From: Malus domestica
Lineage: Eukaryota; Streptophyta; Magnoliopsida; Rosales; Rosaceae
Direction: 5' to 3'
DNA: 64,000 nucleotides
NCBI RefSeq assembly: GCF_042453785.1
Contig: NC_091661.1
Span: forward strand, 29,255,501 to 29,319,500
Both the position numbers and the translations under genes were made by a program. The notes beneath the pieces were generated by a model that was not told the DNA's origin, did no database searches, and saw only the letters and a program-made list of their open reading frames with translations. Position 1 is the stretch's first letter; every line of letters begins with the position of its first letter. This document shows positions 24,061-36,446 of the stretch, piece after piece.

Positions 24061-25077
24061 AAGGACTTATGGGTGAAGAATGATTTGTATATGAAACGAG
24101 AATGTAAAACTAGTTGTATCTTAAATCATGCATACATTGCCATGTAGAAAGACATGCAACGCCATATAGATGACATACAACTCCATGTAGGATACTCAAA
24201 TCACGAAGCGTATTATTTTTTTGGGATGTTACATGAAAAATCTAAAATAAATGATTTCCAGGATGCTATGATGACATTTTAAAAGAGAAGGAATTATAGA
24301 AAACAGAAATGTGTCAGCACCTGAGAGGCCATTCTCGTGTTGAGTTTGTTGAATCTTGTGTTGAGTTTGTTGAACAAACGAAATTATCTACATTAAAGGA
24401 GAGATGATGGGCTTAGCCTCACAATGAGTTAGCAATAATGTGGTTTAAATTAGTCTTTGTCGATAATCAAACTTAAGACCTCTCACTTACAAGTGAAGCG
24501 GAATACCATAAGACCGTAGTACTAAGTAGCTCTCGTGTTGAGTTTGTGACACTACTGAATCGCTCTCATTTCAGACATTCTAGCTGGCTAGGGTTTCAAC
24601 TTTACCTAAGCAACTCCCCCCTATAAACCTGGCAGCAGAGAGAAAACATCGATCGATCTATTGGATATAATGAAAAAGTTAATTTTCTTGTTTGTAATTA
24701 AAGAGTTGATATTGGATAATTTGGTGATAGCATCACTAGTTAAAGAAAAATCAGGATTATTAGGATAATTAGGCCTAATTAGGTGAAATATTCAAATTTG
24801 GGTCAAAGAAAAATGAGGTATTTGATTTGTATCCTTTTTTCTTAGAAGAAGCGATAACGGTATAACGTTAAGAAAACATACAATCTTTAAGAAAGACATT
24901 ATAGAGTAACTTTGGAGTTAAATTGGTGAATCAGCATGTTTTTTCTCATTGGATAGTTTTTGGATAACCATTATATTTAATCAATAAAATTCTCCCTTTT
25001 TGTTCCAAAAATTAATAAGAGGACTATATTGCAATTATCCTAAATGATCTCACATATCAAATCATCCCATATTTGAG

Positions 25078-25264
25078 GTAATTACTTCAAATATGTTTCT
25101 TGTTTTGGTTGCATCATCCAAATCATCTTTCAAAGCTATTAAATTACTAATCAAATTAAGTTCTATGTGGGGACAACATGCAAGGATGATACAGACGAGA
25201 ACTTACGTGAATCTGACTCTGCATTTCGTGGAATACACTCACCAGAGTTCTGAATATCCGTTGA
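25078..25264 (+). promoter_or_regulatory. Proximal conserved upstream block of SDH-A
   Basis: It contains AATCTGACTCTGCAT, CGTGGAAT and AATATCCGTTGA in fixed order and spacing, preceded by AATTACTTCAAATATGTTTC. Matching blocks occur upstream of B, C and D. It lies about 1.7 kb before the start codon. Function is not shown by sequence; it could be an enhancer or the remains of an ancestral transcript. Confidence 0.5.
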
Positions 25265-25354
25265 GGAAAATCATGCATGCATATTGTGCTTGCCTTAATT
25301 CAGTTACTTCCAAAAAGGCACAATTTTATCCTCGTTTTTGTGTACTCTGGAAAA

Positions 25355-25915
25355 ATTAGTTATGCTTATTTTTAGCTACACCATCTAGCACACGATTCAA
25401 TCTTATTTTGTTATATGTAACTCAAAAGTCACAATTTTATTATCTGAATCTCAAAATTCGCTTCACTTTACCTTCTGAAATTTGATTTTGATCTTAGTTT
25501 GCCTCTTGAAACTTGCAGTCGTCTCTAGGAAACTCAAAATTCGCTCCACAATGCCTTAGATCTGTTAGTTTCTTATGTGGGTATGACTTGGATGAGCTAG
25601 ACTAATCAAATTTTATTTTATTTTCTTCATCTCTTCAATTTCTTTTAAACTGAATATTCTCTGATTGTTTAATGATGACGCGTAATGGAGGTTTATAATC
25701 AAATTTATTGCACATGTGACATAACTTATTGGGTGTTGGATCTCATGTATGTTTTAGGAGGCAACCTAGAAGTTTTAGGGAGAAGAGAGAGTCGACAAGT
25801 CAAAGTGGAATGAATTTTGAGTTTCAAGGAGTAAAGTGGTCACTTTTAAGTTACATGGGGTAAAGTCAGATTAAAAAGGAATTTCAGGGGACATAGCTAA
25901 AAATAAGCCAATTAG
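25355..25915. mobile_element. MITE with TTATTTTTAGCTA termini
   Basis: The left end TTAGTTATGCTTATTTTTAGCTA is mirrored by TAGCTAAAAATAAGCCAATTA at the right end. Inner arms also pair (CTCAAAATTCGCTTCACTTTA versus AAAGTGGAATGAATTTTGAG). Length is about 560 bp with no coding capacity. It sits between the proximal block and the promoter of SDH-A. Confidence 0.65.
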
Positions 25916-26179
25916 TTACTACTTAGTGGTATTTGTGGGAAATTTTTCTGTGTAACTGTAACATAATTTGGTGTAGCAATAGTTATATTCGTATTGTGTA
26001 TGAATAACATCACGTGACTGTAATACTCGAAATTTCTTGTATGTGAGGCATAGGAAAGGAAACTATGATCCCAAATTCGTTGCCCATAAATGAGGAGTAT
26101 ATGCAAACTGTGATGTAACAGTCTAACAATGGAGATCCCATTTTGCAAAACTATAATATCCATGGGGTTCTAGTTTTAC

Positions 26180-26418
26180 GGGAGTGCTAGCAACTTTTGC
26201 ACTAACCTTTGTAATTGGATCATTTCACTGTACCTATCATTTTCTTATGGAAAAACAAAATGTTAATGCGTATGTGTCTTTGACAAAGAATTAATGATGA
26301 AAAATAAAAAAATAAAATCTCAAATACATTAAAGGTCTTGTTTTTGTGTAAAAAAAAAATACACTTGTTACTTGAAAAATGAAAAGATTCAAATACAAAA
26401 GTTGCTAGAATTTCTCTT
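26180..26418. mobile_element. MITE with GCTAGCAACTTTTG termini
   Basis: The ends GGAGTGCTAGCAACTTTTG and CAAAAGTTGCTAGAATTTC are inverted repeats. About 239 bp, AT-rich, noncoding. It is about 430 bp upstream of the SDH-A TATA box. Confidence 0.62.
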
Positions 26419-26846
26419 CAATTTACACCTTATTTTGAGACAACTTTCAAAATAGCAAATGTAGCGATATCTCAAGTTTATATCGTGCTATTATGTCGTT
26501 AGCATTATCCACATAAGGGTTGAAAATTCATGTCCGGGAGAAACTTAGGTCCAAAATCCCAATACGGATGAAAATTCCCCAAGAAATAGACGAATATATC
26601 CAAAAAGTGTGATTGTATGCTTTTATTTATGGCAAATTTGTGCATTCGATGAGGACGAATCACCTACGTATAAATCCAAAGTAGATAATACTTTGGTTTT
26701 GGATTATTCTCGATAGTGGGTATAAATATATGCATAATTAGAATATACCGTAAATGTATTTATTGGGTGCTCTATAATTTCTATATTGCAACTTGACACG
26801 AAATCTTATTTTATAATTCCATAAGCTTGCTTGCTTTCAACCCTAG

Positions 26847-26854
26847 TATAAATA
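26847..26854 (+). promoter_or_regulatory. TATA box of SDH-A
   Basis: TATAAATA lies 125 bp upstream of the start codon. The same octamer stands 121-165 bp before the start of each of the other four SDH genes. Confidence 0.7.
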
Positions 26855-26971
26855 TTACACCAAGAACCGCTCTGTTCCCACACAAAAAAGAAACCTCTCC
26901 GTGCCTGCCTTCTTTTATTTTGGGTGCAATTTACTCTGTATATTTCAATCACATAAAAAAGCAAGCAAAAA

Positions 26972-28679
26972 ATGGGTAAGGGAGGCAAAGCTGCTGAGCC
27001 AGAAAACATGGGTGCTTGGCTTCTTGGTGTTAACAACATCAAGATCCAACCTTTCAAGCTTCCCAGTGTTGGTATGCGCCTTCCCTAAATATTTTAGTTT
27101 CGTCATAGTGTTCTTTCGGTTTTTTGTCTTCAGTCGAGATATTTATGATCATAATGACTTACATCTCGCACCATTTTCTTGGGATTTCTTAATTTAGGGG
27201 TCCATGATGTTCGAGTTCGGATCAAGGCTGTCGGCATTTGTGGAAGTGATGTTCACTACCTCAAGGTTCATCTCCCTTCCATGTCCTTTCCCCTGTTTTT
27301 AATATCTATGGATTTTTAAAATTTTATTTTTGTTCGTTTTAGATGGCATTGTTCATTCCTGAAATAACAATGAAACCAAAGTAGGAACGTTGATAATTTT
27401 CTCTGTTATATCCAACAGATCAGTACCTAATCACTGTGTTTTTTTTTGGTTTTTTTTTTTTTTTTTGCAGACCATGAAGTGTGCAGATTTTGAAGTTAAA
27501 GAGCCAATGGTAATTGGCCATGAGTGTGCTGGGATCGTTGAGGAAATCGGGGCCGAGGTGATGCATCTCGCTCTGGGCGATCGTGTGGCAGTAGAACCTG
27601 GAATCAGCTGCACACGGTGCCAGCAGTGCAAAGGTGGAAGGTACAATCTTTGCCCGGACATGAAGTTTTTTGCCACCCCTCCGGTTCATGGTTCCTTGGC
27701 AAATCAGGTAAAAATGTACACAATAATAAAATTTTATAGGCTTTGCGCCAGATTGATATTGTATTATCACATGCATTAATTAGGCTTGTGTAATAACCAT
27801 TTCGTTTAACAGATTGTGCATCCTGCGGATCTGTGCTTTAAGCTCCCGGAGAATGTGAGTTTGGAGGAAGGGGCAATGTGTGAGCCCTTGAGTGTTGGGG
27901 TTCATGCTTGCCGGAGAGCCAATGTGGGACCGGAATCAACTGTCCTGATCATCGGAGCCGGCCCCATCGGTCTGGTTTCGGTGCTGGCTGCCCGTGCATT
28001 TGGGTCACCCAGAATTGTCATTGTGGATATGGATGACCAGCGTCTAGCCATGGCGCAGTCTCTCGGTGCTAATGACACTGTCAAAGTTTCGACAAAAATG
28101 GAGGATTTGGATGATGAAATTGCCCAGATTAAGACAGCCATGAAATCCAACGTGGATGTGAGCTTCGATTGTGTCGGTTTTAACAAAACCATGTCAACAG
28201 CTCTTGGTGCCACCCGTCCCGGCGGCAAAGTTTGCCTTGTCGGAATGGGACACGGCACGATGACAGTCCCACTTACTCCGGCTGCTGCCAGGTACAAAGC
28301 GATTCCATTTCCTGTCCTTTTTTCTAGCTTTCTCGATAAAATCGAATCGACCCCTATCTTGTCCTACATCAATAACTTAAGTTTTTAGGCATTGTGGATC
28401 AAAAGTGTAACTGCAAGTATACGCTTATTAGATAATTAGGGTTTTCTCGCCTTATCTGATATTAGAGTTTTGTCTTTTGAACACAGGGAGGTTGATGTTG
28501 TTGGAATTTTCCGGTACAAGAACACATGGCCTCTTTGCCTCGAGTTTTTGAGAAGTGGGAAGATCGACGTGAAGCCGCTCATTACGCACCGCTTTGGGTT
28601 TAACCAAAAGGAGGTGGAAGAAGCATTTGAAACCAGTGCCCGTGGGGGAAATGCCATTAAGGTCATGTTTATTTTGTGA
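26972..28679 (+). CDS. SDH: NAD-dependent sorbitol dehydrogenase, SDH-A, five exons
   Basis: Exons are 26972-27071, 27198-27265, 27471-27707, 27813-28291 and 28487-28679, all with GT/AG introns, giving 358 residues. The enzyme oxidises sorbitol to fructose with NAD in the cytosol of sink tissues. It belongs to the zinc-dependent medium-chain dehydrogenases. Catalytic zinc ligands are Cys48 (GICGSDVH), His73 and Glu74 (GHECAG), with Glu159 in [10 protein letters not shown]. The structural zinc lobe is CTRCQQC plus a fourth Cys seven residues on. GAGPIG at 183-188 binds NAD, followed by the Asp of IVDMD that favours NAD over NADP. It differs from the other four copies in keeping four introns and in an N-terminus ten residues shorter. 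It also differs around [18 protein letters not shown]. It is probably the least altered copy of the array. Confidence 0.95.
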
Positions 28680-28815
28680 AAGATGAGTCACGAGTTGGTG
28701 AATTTCGGACCCTTGAGAGGACAAGTTGTGATGGCTCGGAATATCGGAAGTTCATCAATCTCTGATGAGAAATGGAGATGCAAAACTTGTTGATGTACAG
28801 AGATCATATACCTTC

Positions 28816-28821
28816 AATAAA
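28816..28821 (+). terminator. Polyadenylation signal of SDH-A
   Basis: AATAAA occurs 137 bp after the stop codon, followed by a T-rich stretch. It is a canonical near-upstream element, assigned by position only. Confidence 0.5.
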
Positions 28822-29679
28822 CCTCAGCTCCGCTAGTGTTTTTTTTTTAATGTTTTAATTTTTTGTGATCTTACTTTTTACATGAGTCTTTCAATACCTA
28901 TGAACTATATATGTAAGATGATGCCTAAAGGTTCTTAACTACGAGGCATATTATTATTATTTTTTGACACAAATGGTTTTATTTAACACAAGGCTCATGG
29001 TTGTGGTGTAGGGCTTCTCCCATTTCTTTGAATCCTAGATGTTCTACAAAAATAGCCACATACTCTTGGCCACATTGTTGTTAACATATAAATATCATTT
29101 AACTCGTCAAGGAAAATGAGGAATTCAAAACTTTGGACTTCTTTCAGCATTAGGAAGAAGAGAACCATCAAGCTAAGAGTTTGTCGGTGCCTCGCATTTT
29201 AGTTGATGATAAACCTCATTCGTGAATGGAGGATTATGGGGTAACCAAATGTGACTTATGCGCGAGTTAGGTTAACCAAAATGCAATCTATATTAGCATT
29301 CAAAGAGACTTGGCCGCAGTGATTTTAATTGATAAATATAAATGAACTTGTCCATTTAAAATTGTAGTATTTTTATCAACAAAAAAGGACGAGTTCAAGT
29401 TCTGGACCTCTTCTAATATTACGAATAAAAGTATCACTAGACTAAAAGTTAGATGGTACTTCGTGTTTTATTTTTTGGTCAAGTGGCTTCATACATAGAT
29501 GCATCGTGAGGAGGATTATGAGAGATACTTACAACGCGATCGAGGAGGATTATGAGAGGTACCAATAACGTGACCCATGCACAAGTTAGGTAAAGAAAAG
29601 GTAATAAATGATGTAGAAAGAAAAAAAATTGAAAGGGACCCTTAAATAATATCTCCCAGCTAGGATATGTTGTAGATGC

Positions 29680-29897
29680 AGGAGGATCCTTGCCGGATCT
29701 TCTTTGTGAGAATCTTAAGGATCATTTAATCACATCCGTTCATCGTATATCATCCAGTCAGAAATGATTGTAAATTTTTTTATTTAAATTTGAATATAAA
29801 CAGTACCTGACAAAAACTGACGCATAATGTACGATGAATGGATGTGATTGGAGGATCTCTAGGATCCTTACAAAGAGAATCCGACGAGAATGCTCTC
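29680..29897. mobile_element. Foldback MITE with GGATC arms
   Basis: Complementary arms pair across the element: AATCACATCCGTTCATCGTA on the left with TACGATGAATGGATGTGATT on the right, and outer GGATC-rich segments. Noncoding. The termini are approximate. Confidence 0.62.
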
Positions 29898-30643
29898 TCG
29901 TTGCAGACATGCTCAAAATAACTTCCAACTTCCAACTTCCAAGCAAGAAAAGTGACAAACCATGTAAATATTATAATGCGGGACTTTCCCTAATTGTAGT
30001 AGATCATATAATGACTACTCACCATCCTTCATCTTCAAAACATGGTGTGGACATGACATCTAAGTCTTTCCCAAGCCTGAGGTAAATATTTTTAGCAAAT
30101 GTGGTTACATGTCTTTTCAAGCATTGTAAGTGTTTTTTTAATTTTTCGGTTAGTAAAAATATACTTGGTCTCTTGCATTGGTAGAACTGTATAGATATCA
30201 TCAATGCATTTCTTGTCAGATGACACTTGATATTCATCAAGCTGCAAAACAGAACCATTTCATCTGTAAACTTCCAAATGACATGGATTAGCTGTGTACT
30301 TTGAAGCAACGCCACTTCGGGAAAAATTGAAGAAAATTTCATCATCACAACTCCGTTTCTTAATTCAAACACATCCATTCACATGTATATTTTGTTTGAG
30401 CTGGTCATTGCAAGGGACTCCAAGCATTTTATCAGTCATCCCAGCTATCCCAAGTAATCTCAGTAATTCAAGAGATCATGTGCAATGTAACCCTCAACCC
30501 TGCGTAATTAATGGCTACTACCCAACGCAGATTGACACGTACACACCATGCCATATATGTGTGTGACCGAACACGATAGGAAAACAGCATCAGTAGTCAT
30601 TTACACAAGATGAGGTGAATAAAGCATTTAGCCACCGATACTT

Positions 30644-30934
30644 GTGTTCGTGCATGGTGCATGTTACTTAGATAATGCTTCAAAATCTCCGGGTGTTGAA
30701 GAGAACCTTGATACTAGCTCTTTACGAGTTCATGATGCTTCTCTTCAATGGTTTGTGCAAACTCAAGATTTATCTACTCCATATGCCGGTTCAATGAAGG
30801 GGCAGCTAGCCTGTAAGGCGATTCCCGGCATAATATATATTGATCTCTCAACAATCCAAAAGCAGCCAGAGGGAAGGGTAGGAGATGACAGTTCCAATGA
30901 CCCATGGGATATCCAGCAAGAGAGAGATATATAA
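30644..30934 (+). other. Unrecognised 96-codon open reading frame
   Basis: The frame continues without a stop from 30644 to 30934 and has protein-like composition with no low complexity (for example SLQWFVQTQDLSTPYAG and KAIPGIIYIDLSTIQKQ). I cannot assign a family. The sequence just after it (ATATAAGGTCTCTTATGAAGG, then a CT-rich and GA-rich tract) resembles the end of a mobile element, so it may be a transposon fragment. Confidence 0.25.
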
Positions 30935-31374
30935 GGTCTCTTATGAAGGAGGAGGATTATCTTCCTTCCTAATCTCTCTTTCCTTCCCTCATTTCCTATT
31001 TAAACGGTTATAATTAAACCACGTCATCATCTTGTATTGATTTTTTAGAGAGAGAAAGAAAGACAAAAAAAAAACGGTGAGAGGAAGAGTGGGAAGAAGA
31101 TGAGAGAATCCTACTCTCTTAATTTGAATCAGTCTTGCCCTCACTATATTTTCATAGCCTTAGGAAAATGTAATTTCTCTGCTCCAAGTCAGCTGCTTCC
31201 ACTGTTTTTGTCTTCCACTGTGATCAGAGAGTATGAGTTTTGTAAGTTGCAACTTGCAAGTGACTTTGTTCCTTTCGTTTTTATATATACATATATATAT
31301 TTGCCCTACATCATCAATACATTAACATCATAAAACTACAATATGCCTAGTCATTTTCTTATCAAATAAATAAT

Positions 31375-32595
31375 TTCATAAAACAAACTCCAACGTTACA
31401 TTAAAGTCATCTGCAAGACCAAAACACACACTAAGAGTTCAACAACACAAAACTATTGGGAAAGACAACCACATCAACTAAACAACACGCGCGCATAACC
31501 ACAACTAATTTTAATCACTAACCAAGCCCAAGAAACCCAAAACCCTAAAACAACCCATAAATATCTAAAGCAAATTTCCGCCAACAAACCAAGGAAAATT
31601 AGTTGAGCCGGGTGCAATGGTGTAAAAAAGTCTGCCCAACAACCCTAGTCATTGGTCATCCAGAAATTAAACCTAAACCTTACCTTATCTTAAACTGTCG
31701 TTATGTTTTTTCACATTACCAAACGTCAATGAGAAGAGAGGGTCTTCTATACGTACGGCACCTGGAATCCTTGTAAGAGAGGGTGAGATAAAAAATGGGC
31801 CAAAATTAGCATGAAAAATCAGGAAGGGTGGAGTAAGCGAGTGTTGTTTGTGTATGGAGTGATACATATATACACGTGGTCTGGTTACTGAACCTTAGAA
31901 TTTCTCTAATGAGAAAGCCATTTGAATCACCAATAAAGGTTCTTTAGAATGAAAAGGCTAACAAGAGTAGCATATTCCACCTTATATAAATTGCACCATT
32001 CAAGTTATTGCTTAAGACTTTTGACTTCAATTTCTCATAATGATGTAGTAATAGTCTCATGCATATAGGAACCATCAAATATATTTAATTGAGTTTTAGA
32101 GCAACACAAATAATTAAGTAGTCATTTAAGAACATTTTAAATATTTTTGGGGTAGATCAAAAGTCCAATTCGGATTAGTGTTTCATTGTGTTGTATTCCT
32201 TACAAATATATGTACTAAACCCTTGAGAAAGGAGACTTGAATGAATTAAAATATAATTTGCTTAGTGCAATCGAAGTGAGTTGTTTCTTCTTCTAAAATC
32301 AAGTTTGAGACTTGGTTATGTCGAGTGAATCCACAATTAGCAACGTGAGTGATTTTCGTTGCCCCTGATTGAGTGATTCACAAGTATCTATCTCTCGTTC
32401 TTTCTATTTTCCTCGGTCCCAATTTAAGTACTTTTGTCTATACAAATAGATCACTTTCGCTACATCTTGAGAAACTTATCTCACACTGTTTTAATTAGGG
32501 AAAATATATAGGATCAAAGGCCAATGGAAGATGGTGAGTGCACTCCTTCGGCAAACCTAACCCACATAACATATGCCTTGAAATAAAATATAAAA
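31375..32595 (+). repeat. Diverged tandem duplication, copy 1
   Basis: Landmarks in order are ATTAAAGTCATCTGCAAGA, CCCAAAACCCTAAAACAAC, AACAACCCTAG, TATTCCACCTTATA, GATCACTTTCGCTAC and AAACCTAACCCACATA. The same landmarks recur in order at 32650-34123. Noncoding. Confidence 0.7.
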
Positions 32596-32649
32596 TAATT
32601 AATTGATACCAAAATCACAATAACCCGTAGTAATTCTTTTATCAAAATA

Positions 32650-34123
32650 AATAAAGATAAACGTCAACATGACATCAAAGTTATTTACAAGATGAATACA
32701 CACCAACCAAAAGGACAACATCACACTCACAACAGGCAACAACCTCATCGACCACTGATTAAATATCACACATAACCGAAAGAAGCTTAATCAGTAACCA
32801 AGCTCAAAGAACCCAAAACCCTAAAACAACTGATAAGGCTAAAGCAAAACAACTATGGCCACCATTTGAAAAGAGTGCCGGCATCAAACTCGATGCATCT
32901 AACTGAAAATATTTTGTGTAACAACGGGAATCATTCAGTCCAATAACCCTAGTTAGATTTAGATATGGTGATCGTTTCGTGTTTATCATATTTGTGTTGT
33001 TTTCGTGACATACTTGATGTTTAAACGGAATGTGTCTTGTCAAATCCATTAAAATGAACTGGTAATATGACCCGACTCAAACTCAACTTGTTAAAATTAA
33101 CAAGTATTATGACCCGACCAGTTACGTATTAAAAAATATATATTTTGCTTCAATAAATAACCAAATGAAAAACGTTATACTAAATTAGTATTTACATACC
33201 ATGTTGTTACTAAATTATATCTACATACCCTAAATCTTAAAATCCTAAACCCTAAACTCTAAAATTCAAACAATGATGTAACCATCATCAAAGCATAAAG
33301 AATGTGATCACGAATGTTGACAAAAAAAAATTTCACATTTTTCGCACTTGTAAATTAATTTTTATGAATGTTTTGATGTGCTTTGGTATTTTGTAGGAAA
33401 AGTCAATTTACTTTAAAAAATTCTTCATGAGCGGTCAAAGTTGACCACCCATGATTGTTGATCATCGTTGACCGACGTTGACTGTTGACCACTCATGGTC
33501 AATGATTAACGGAATGATCCAATAATAGCCTGATTATTTAATGTGTTGACCATAAATCCGATACTTTCGGGTCGAATTAATGGGTTGTGCAACAAATTCT
33601 TAGGTCTAGTCAAATTATAGTCATCCGCAATTCCCTAATTAAGCATATTCCAAAAGGAAAAAAAAAACTAATATATGAATATCTACCATATTAAGGTATA
33701 TTCCACCTTAATTATAAAATTGCTCTATTCCAGGTTACGATTTAGACTCAAATTTGCTCTTAAACACTTTCGACCAAACAAAGAGTAATACTAGAGATAC
33801 TCAATTTGGAAATTAAATTTTAGAAACTAAAGGATATAGAAGTTGATGATTGATTTATTACTTAAATATTGATAGACGTGCTCATTTCTAATTTCTATTA
33901 GATACATTATTTAGTTTACAATTTTAGTCTTCAAATTTAATCTTCTTAACATTACTTATAAATATATAGATCACTCTGGCTACTTCAGTAGAAATTTCAT
34001 CCAAAACTAATTTAATATATTTCCACTCTGTTAAAATAAGATGAAACCCCAATGGACGATGGTGAGCACACTCCTAGGACAAACCTAACCCACATATATC
34101 ATATGCCATGGAAATAAAGAAAA
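32650..34123 (+). repeat. Diverged tandem duplication, copy 2
   Basis: Matches copy 1 at the landmarks CATCAAAGTTATTTACAAGA, CCCAAAACCCTAAAACAAC, AATAACCCTAG, TATTCCACCTTAAT, GATCACTCTGGCTAC and AAACCTAACCCACATA. It is longer because of extra sequence at about 33050-33650, which includes a cluster of GTTGACC/GGTCAA motifs near 33430-33500. Confidence 0.7.
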
Positions 34124-34285
34124 AAAACTTGCATAAACGAGGATCGTTCGTTTCATGCATGTTGGATAATACATGATTACAAACAGTTGTTTCCTACGCG
34201 TAGCTGACTGTATATCGGCGTGGAGTCATCATCCCTGTCCTATTGCTGTTACTGTTCGCTGGAGGAGATCGGGATTCGGGAGGTA

Positions 34286-34480
34286 TCCAATTATTGACCG
34301 TACTACTACAACTACTACGGCGATTTTTGACTTGACATGCTGCATATGTTAAACAACTTTGGGGACCAGTTGCAAATTCAGCGGTTGGAAAAATCTATCA
34401 CACATATTTTTGACGTGGAAACTAGTCACTTGATGTATGATGCTTGCCAGAAAACATATAGGCTGGCAACCACAGAGAGA
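34286..34480 (+). promoter_or_regulatory. Distal conserved upstream block of SDH-B
   Basis: It shares AATTATTGACCGTACTA with SDH-A and, further on, CACACATATTTTTGACGTGG, GCCAGAAAA and GGCTGGCAACCACAGAGAG with the blocks of A and E. It lies about 2 kb upstream of the start codon. Confidence 0.4.
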
Positions 34481-35207
34481 GAGAGAGTGACCATCTAATT
34501 TAACATAGCAAACTTTGAGAGTCCATCTTTTTTTTTATATATAATTAAATTCTATTTTTGTCGGTAATTTATGTGAAATAATTAACATTAGATAATTAGG
34601 ATTAGGATGTAATTTTTTTTGCCGGTAATCAGACATTTACAAACCCAAGAACAAGAAGATAAATCTAAGCAATAGTCGATTTAGGACAGTACTTGCAGTG
34701 TACCCATCCTCCTCATTCACTTAGGGATTTTCGAGTATCAACCAGAACATAGTATGTGGTGGGATTCTTAGTTGTTGAATCCTTAGCTGGTAGATGCTTG
34801 GATGCACATTTATTTGTTTATTTACACTGTCTACGATATGCGGGGGTTTATTATAAAATTTTCGCACCCAATGCATCCACCTCATAGGTAAATCTATTTG
34901 ACCTCCTAAAAATTTTGTTTCTTAATCATCGTCTAAACTTCATTTGAATTTAAAATCTTAAATTGCTAACCAAGATAAATTGTTTTTTTTTTAACGTTTT
35001 ATGTAACTGTGTCTAAATCAAAACGCCCCTTTTAATTTCCTTATGCGGCAAGTAATCCGAAGTTGTCGTAATTTTTGAAGGTTTCCTATTCATATATAAA
35101 GATTATTTGGGTAAGTATTTGATAATCAACTATTGAATAAGGATTTGCTTTTGGGTCAAAATGTGAATGAGATTTTATCCGATATGATCCCTTGTACCAA
35201 CGCAGGT

Positions 35208-35392
35208 AATTACATCAAATGTATTTCTTTTTGAGTTGCAAAGAACCTTAATCCTAATTTATCCTTTAAACCTACCCAACTACAAATGGAAATTAAATAA
35301 TTAAGATGTGGGACCACAAGGGACGGTTGCTACGTGTATCTGACTCTGCATGTCGTGGAATCGATTCAGCAAATGCATAATATCCGTTCATT
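35208..35392 (+). promoter_or_regulatory. Proximal conserved upstream block of SDH-B
   Basis: Contains AATTACATCAAATGTATTTC, GATGTGGGACCACAAG, TCTGACTCTGCATGTCGTGG and ATAATATCCGTT in the same order as in A, C and D. It lies about 1.1 kb upstream of the start codon. Confidence 0.5.
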
Positions 35393-35491
35393 CCGGCCCA
35401 CGCCTACTCTTTTCGTAATTGTGACTTCGATTCGGCTGCTTCCAACAAGCTCGTAAATATCAATCCCCAAATATTATTCTGTTTCTTTACC

Positions 35492-35523
35492 AAAAAAAAA
35501 AATATATATATATATATATATAT
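35492..35523. repeat. A-tract plus (TA)n microsatellite
   Basis: Eleven A residues are followed by about ten TA units. A poly-C run of about a dozen bases next to a CT-rich tract also stands at about 35800-35840. Confidence 0.85.
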
Positions 35524-36281
35524 TTATTTATGCTGTTTAGAAAAAGAAAAATGCTAATAAGACTTCTTCAAAAGAGTTTTTTTATAGACTTTCCGTCATT
35601 TCATATTTTTATTAATTAATGAAATTTTTTTTGTCAATAAAAAAATGATGAAAAAACAAATTAATCTTCTATCACACACAAAAAAAATGATAGACAATAA
35701 TGTAACTTCATAGGTCCAAATTTTGCTTTTTTTATTGAAGCCTCACAAGTGATGTTAAAATACCTCCAATATTAAAAAAAAAAAAAAAAACTCTCACTCC
35801 CCCCCCCCCCCCAACGTTCTCTCTCTCTCCCTCTCTCCTTCTAATTTTCTAAAAAAATTTGTAGACAAATACTAGTATTTTATAAGTAGACTTTTTTAAA
35901 AGCAGATTGTTTAAGTTTGATTTTTACCAAATGCAAATTTGAACTATATTATTACTAATTCATTATGAGGTTGAGCCTATCCCCTCTCCTTAGGATAGAT
36001 AATACCATTTCTTAAAAAATTATATATATAGTCTCTTTAACATCACTGTAAATAAAAATTCTGCAATTATACCAATCACAAAAGGACTTTTTTTTTTATA
36101 TTTTAGATGACTTATTTCTTCCGTATCAAAATATAATTTACAAAAATACTTTAACTTCTCGGATCATTGTTAAATGGTAATATGGATACTTCTCCTTTTC
36201 CGTAAAGTAATTGGATAATACAGTTTGGTTTTGGATAGCTGTATAAGGGCAACTTGACCAAATCACACTCCTCCAAACTCA

Positions 36282-36289
36282 TATAAATA
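36282..36289 (+). promoter_or_regulatory. TATA box of SDH-B
   Basis: TATAAATA, followed by ACCATCCCGCATCCACTC, a stretch shared with C and D. It lies 165 bp before the start codon. Confidence 0.7.
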
Positions 36290-36446
36290 CCATCCCGCAT
36301 CCACTCTATTTCCATCAACAAATCAAACAAGTCCGTGTATTCCGTGTATTCCGTGTCTTCTGTGTCCATTTTATTTGGAGAAGAAAGAAGTTTGTGTCTT
36401 CTAAACACAGATAAACGCCCTAGAAAAAACCAGAGAAGAGTAAAAA

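Larger units (their letters stand above)
22404..26846. other. Intergenic DNA upstream of SDH-A
   Basis: This spacer between the PPR pseudogene and the first SDH gene contains no convincing gene. About 22880-23310 has GCCTAGGCG-type stretches facing each other in inverted orientation (CACCTAGGTGC... and CCACCTAGATGCCTAGG), suggesting an unclassified foldback repeat. Further on lie the distal and proximal conserved upstream blocks (23900-24060 and 25078-25264) and two MITEs. Confidence 0.55.
28822..36281. other. Spacer between SDH-A and SDH-B
   Basis: The spacer contains no intact gene that I recognise. At about 29120-29600 two diverged stretches in tandem share ideas such as GAGGATTATG and a RCAAGTTAGGT motif. 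It also holds a foldback MITE, an unrecognised frame (30644-30934), a 1.2-1.5-kb diverged tandem duplication and both upstream blocks of SDH-B. Confidence 0.55.
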
